Source of the DNA: Monilinia fructicola
Taxonomy: Eukaryota; Ascomycota; Leotiomycetes; Helotiales; Sclerotiniaceae
Reading direction: 5' to 3'
NCBI GenBank assembly: GCA_008692225.1
Contig: VICG01000003.1
Location: 2,907,501-2,971,500 of the forward strand
DNA: 64,000 nt
Position numbers and translations under genes: made by a program. The stretch's first letter is position 1; the number at the start of each line of letters is the position of its first letter. The notes under the pieces were generated by a model that saw only the letters and a program-made list of their open reading frames with translations, searched no databases and had not been told where the DNA came from. Shown here one piece after another: positions 60,615-64,000 of this stretch.

Positions 60615-61367
60615 AATTGCTTGAATTGTAGAACCGGTCTAGAGTGTAAGGTAAAAGGAATGGAATAGAATATAAAACGGACCTGCCGAGAATTTAAAAA
60701 AAAAGTATGAAAGAATTGAAAGAAGATAATGAAAAAAGTAGAATAGTGAGGTAGAACTATTGATGAGAGGTTTTCAATACTTATATAGAGGTTTGATACT
60801 TAGTACATTGAATGAAATTCATTCTCCCACCCCAGTTACATGAACCGAATCCATGTTTCGGATGCCAAGCAATTATGGAAGACTGGCTTGATCTTGACAA
60901 CAGATGGAGGATTGTATTGGGGCTGTGATGAGTTTGAAGTTCTCGAGCCCATAAATTGTAACAATTCATGCTTGGGGAATCAAAATATCAGTTTTGGTTT
61001 TGCTGACGTATCTATCTTAGATCCGGAACAAGAATCATTGGACGATTAAACTTTCGCAACTCTTTAAGCCATTCTCCTACACTTTCATATCGTACAAAGT
61101 TCTTGAATCATCGGTTGTGAAGTTTATAACGCCACAGATCATTGATCTTCTTCTGGTATGCGTGGCAGTGTTGTGGGATTATTTCAATTCAAGAAACGTG
61201 ATGAAATTATGCGAATCAATTAGGTTGTAGGTCTCCCGCTTTGATGAGCCCCAATTGGTAACCATTTGTTGTTTCAAGAGAGATATTGAATAACATCAAT
61301 GCGGATATTTATGAAAAAAAGACACTTGTCATTGGTTGTTAAACGTACTAATATGCAAAGGAAACGT
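60615..61367. other. intergenic, no gene seen
   Basis: A 69-codon + strand ORF (60840-61049) has no recognisable motif. It carries the promoter of the GPI-protein gene and the 3' flank of the lipoate-ligase gene. Confidence 0.4.
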
Positions 61368-62922
61368 TTATGTATGGGCTCGTACGACCACGTTATGTGC
61401 GATAAAACCGAGGTTTGAGACTCGAAGCGATGTAAAGCTTTGTACTGGAAGCTTAAGTATTCCTTTTTGGTTCCCCTTTCCAATCCTTGAATTGGTAGGA
61501 GAATAATTTAAAGAGCCATTTCCAATGATCACCCGCAGACTGGTTGGGAGTTTATTCCACTCGGTATCATATATCTTTTTGTTCACAAGCTCCTTCCCAA
61601 TCTGAACCCTTTCTCCTTTTTCATCATATTGGATATCTGCCTCGATGATAACCCCATTGCGTGCGGTGAAGCTTGCCTTGAACTATATATTCAGGTTAGT
61701 ACTGCAGATCATGTTTCAATTCCGCGTGGGTACACTTACACCCGGCGGTAAATCTCTTGGAAGAGGATGTCGCCTTTTCTTAGGCTTATCCGATTGATCC
61801 GTAGAGAATGTGAATTGAGGAGTTTGTGAGAATATCCATTCGGGAGACTATTTCTCAATCGGTCAGCTTAAGCTTTTCGAGGAATTTCAGGTGACGCACA
61901 GTAAGCTCTTCCAAACCTTTAGCAATCTCAGGAATTTCTTTGAGATCTTCCGTTAGGATGATTGGCTTTTGAGCACCATACATCCAACCAAACTCGGCTA
62001 CCACTGCGTCCTCAAATGTCTTGTTTGCAACTTTCACATTTGTAATTGAGGAGCTCATACTATCCACTCCACGAGCCTTGATGAACCTCGCCGCGGGAGA
62101 CCTCAGATACTTGGGGATGATTCCAATATTTGTGGAATTCAATAAGCAGGTCCCATGATGAAGAGATCTCTCCCTCGTCAGTTTGTACGCTGAACCTGAC
62201 ACCTTAAAAATCTTAAAACCAGAAATGCCCTCGCGACTTGGCCTCAATACAATATCATGTCTAGTATTAACCATAGCTCGATCAACACCAAGTTTATGTA
62301 AAGCTCTCACAACCATGTCAGCGTGCTTATCGCGATTGAATTGAGATGTCGGACATATGACACAGTAGTTAACATTTCCAACATCATGAAAGACTGTTCC
62401 TCCGCCTGATCGTCGTCGAACCAATGATATATCGCCAATTTCGGAATGTTTGACCAAGTTGAGATTTACTTCATTCCAAGGATTTTGATTCCGTCCAATC
62501 ACTATACTGCGCTCATTGGTGTAAAGAAACAAGACTGTAGAATCTGCGGGAGTCTTCTGGAGAAGGTAATGTTCAATGGAAAGGTTGATGAATGGATCAT
62601 GCGTTCGTGAGATATATATTTGAGATTTATTGGTTGGATTGGTAGCTTGTTGAATGAAATCCGATACTGAGCTGGAAACAGAAGAGGGAGAGGAAGAGGA
62701 GGGTGAGGGGGAGGGGGGAGAGGAGGGGGGAGAAGAAGAAGGAGAGGAAGAGGAGGAGGAAAAAGAAGAAGAAGAGGAGGAGGAGGAGGAGGAGGAGGAG
62801 GAGGAAGAAGAAGATAAATAATGTCGTCGAACAAAGAAACTTCGAGGTAAAGATCTCGTCGTACCATGTAATATGAATTGACTTACTAACCCCCTTGAAG
62901 GAGCCATCCGTTTCTTATACAT
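61368..62922 (-). CDS. lipoate-protein ligase, mitochondrial (AIM22/LplA type)
   Basis: Minus exons 62922-61900, 61847-61740 and 61682-61368; introns of 52 and 57 nt; about 481 residues. The first junction (GTGCGT donor at 61899, phase 0) is chosen because it joins GLEELT to SPEWIFSQTPQFTF, the family sequence; reading through meets a stop. The N-terminus is basic with a long poly-Ser run (about residues 38-54) and a Pro/Ser stretch, followed by the catalytic domain: INLSIEHYLL, VIGRNQNPWNEVN, then RRRSGGGTVFHDVGNVNYC, the lipoate/AMP-binding motif. KVSGSAYKLTRERSLHHGTC carries the catalytic lysine. It activates lipoate and transfers it to E2 and H-protein subunits in mitochondria. The poly-Ser is encoded by a GAG/GAA (minus TCC/TCT) microsatellite and may vary in length. 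Confidence 0.9.
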
Positions 62923-63194
62923 TTGAAAAAGAATAAATAATGCTGGATGTATGTATGTTTGTATGTCTGTATGGATGTAGGATGGAGTTCTTTCTATACT
63001 CCGGATGAATTTTGAATATTAATTATTCTTTCTTTTAATCACCTGCGCACTCACATAATCATTAATAAAATTCGGAGACGCCCATAGATATTAAATAATT
63101 CTAGATTTAGTATATTCACTATATTCACTATATTTACTATATTTACTAATAACTGATTAAATTATACCGCTTTTATTCATTCTATATACTAATC

Positions 63195-63360
63195 AATTAA
63201 ATTATTCTACTAATATAATTAATATACTAATATAATTAATATACTAATATAATTAACATACTAATATAATTAATATACTAATATAATTAATATACTAATA
63301 TAATCATTCTACTAAATTAAATTATTCTACTAATTTAACTAATCTACTAATATAATTAAT
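63195..63360. repeat. A+T-rich tandem repeat, about 18-bp unit
   Basis: Repeats of ACTAATATAATTAATAT with small variants (TTCT, CTAC) at the edges. Confidence 0.75.
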
Positions 63361-63483
63361 CCTTTTAAGGTTATTAATTTTAAGCGGTGAGACTTATGAA
63401 TAGATATTTAAAACTAAGACCTTTTTACCTCTTTAAAAACATTTTTTATTAATTTTAAGTATTTTCTAATAACCTTAAGCAAT

Positions 63484-63595
63484 GTTATCAATTTTTAATC
63501 AATTTTTATTAATTTTTATTAATTTTTATCAATTTTTATCAATTTTTATCAATTTTCATCAATTTTTATCAATTTCGATTAATTTTATTAATTTT
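63484..63595. repeat. A+T-rich tandem repeat, 11-12-bp unit
   Basis: Units of TCAATTTTTA with A/T exchanges, about ten copies. Confidence 0.75.
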
Positions 63596-63934
63596 GATCC
63601 TAACCTAGAAGGTTTTTATCAATTATTATTCCCATCTCACCTCTCACATCTCACATCATCCCACCTCACCTTATCCGACGAATCGGGTCCGAGCTTCGGA
63701 AAGAGTCATCAATTAATTCTACTTTTGAGTTTTGTCTTTGAAGATAAATCGGTGGGAGAATTTTGGAGAGAATTTAACCTCACCTGGGTATAAATATATA
63801 TATATATATAGAAAGGAATTCCAAAGGTTGTTTATTATTGACATATTTTCTTCTTCTTCTTCTTCTTCATCTTGACTTGAATCTCTTACACTCTTCTTCT
63901 TTCCCCTCATATACTTCCTGCAATCTTTCTCAAT

Positions 63935-64000
63935 ATGTCTACATTTGGTCAATACTTCAAGGTTACGACGTACGTATATATTCCAGTTCAAGTAATATAA
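63935..64000 (+). CDS. ARO2: chorismate synthase, first exon only (runs off the window)
   Basis: ATG 63935 opens MSTFGQYFKVTT, the invariant N-terminus of chorismate synthase. A GTACGT donor follows at 63970, so the first exon is 35 nt (phase 2) and the rest lies beyond the window. The enzyme makes chorismate from EPSP, the last step of the shikimate pathway, using reduced FMN. The call rests on 12 residues, but their match to the family and the start context are strong. Confidence 0.75.
   Translation: MSTFGQYFKVTTYVYIPVQVI

Larger units (their letters stand above)
62923..63934. other. divergent intergenic region with A+T tandem repeats
   Basis: Between the lipoate ligase and chorismate synthase genes. 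Contains GTAT repeats near 62945-62975. An ACTAATATAATTAAT array (about 63195-63355) and a (TTTTTATCAA)n-type array (about 63490-63590) follow, then a TA run near 63790-63805 and a TTC array near 63850-63868. Confidence 0.7.

Overview
This window looks like nuclear DNA of a filamentous ascomycete. Genes carry short GT...AG introns of about 46-100 nt, often with GTAAGT or GTATGT donors and CTAAC/CTGAC-like branch sites. Spacing is compact. A 15 kb block is reduced to A+T by mutation that looks like repeat-induced point mutation (RIP). Gene content and intergenic style fit Leotiomycetes, perhaps Sclerotiniaceae (Botrytis/Sclerotinia relatives); that placement is my inference.

Left arm (1-26.9 kb). 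Two unrecognised small genes (360-1338, 2197-2523) precede a phosphate pair on the + strand: a secreted, probably GPI-anchored acid phosphatase (3003-4460) and an SPX-domain low-affinity phosphate transporter (5950-8758), the latter with two single-base frame breaks as read. A small secreted protein with a hydrophobin-like eight-cysteine order follows (9269-10151). Next come a decayed S41-like protease gene that has lost its catalytic part (10853-12725, minus), a long gene-poor stretch with two unrecognised ORFs (16397-17089, 19223-19921), and two minus-strand housekeeping genes: a Nop15/NIFK-type ribosome-biogenesis factor with a decaying former C-terminal tail (22350-24597), and translation factor eIF3i (25390-26617).

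Transposon block (26.9-43.7 kb). A tandem 50-bp repeat and a 253-bp MITE with TA target duplication border a nested pair of LTR retrotransposons. The outer element (28484-43735) has 165-bp LTRs and TAAAG duplications. Inside it sits a Ty1/copia-type element (30640-39130) with about 277-bp LTRs and ATAAT duplications. Both are saturated with transitions and carry no intact ORF; reverse transcriptase and RNase H relics of the inner element are still legible.

Right arm (43.7-64 kb). C1-tetrahydrofolate synthase with a mitochondrial presequence (44495-47878); an AVT-type vacuolar amino-acid transporter (minus, 48517-50319); a DEDDy 3'-5' exonuclease (52136-52942); a very large unrecognised protein of about 1580 residues with four homopolymer frame breaks near its 3' end (53610-58464); a GPI-anchored cell-surface protein built of three repeats with exactly matching cysteine spacing (minus, 59509-60614); a lipoate-protein ligase (minus, 61368-62922); and the first exon of chorismate synthase at the right edge (63935 on).

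The genes do not form one pathway. The main themes are phosphate acquisition at the left, one-carbon/lipoate/shikimate metabolism at the right, and RIP-silenced nested retrotransposons between them. No new multi-gene system was recognised; the most unusual items are the nested element pair, the repeat-built GPI protein, the localised GC-rich exon blocks and the clustered homopolymer frame breaks.
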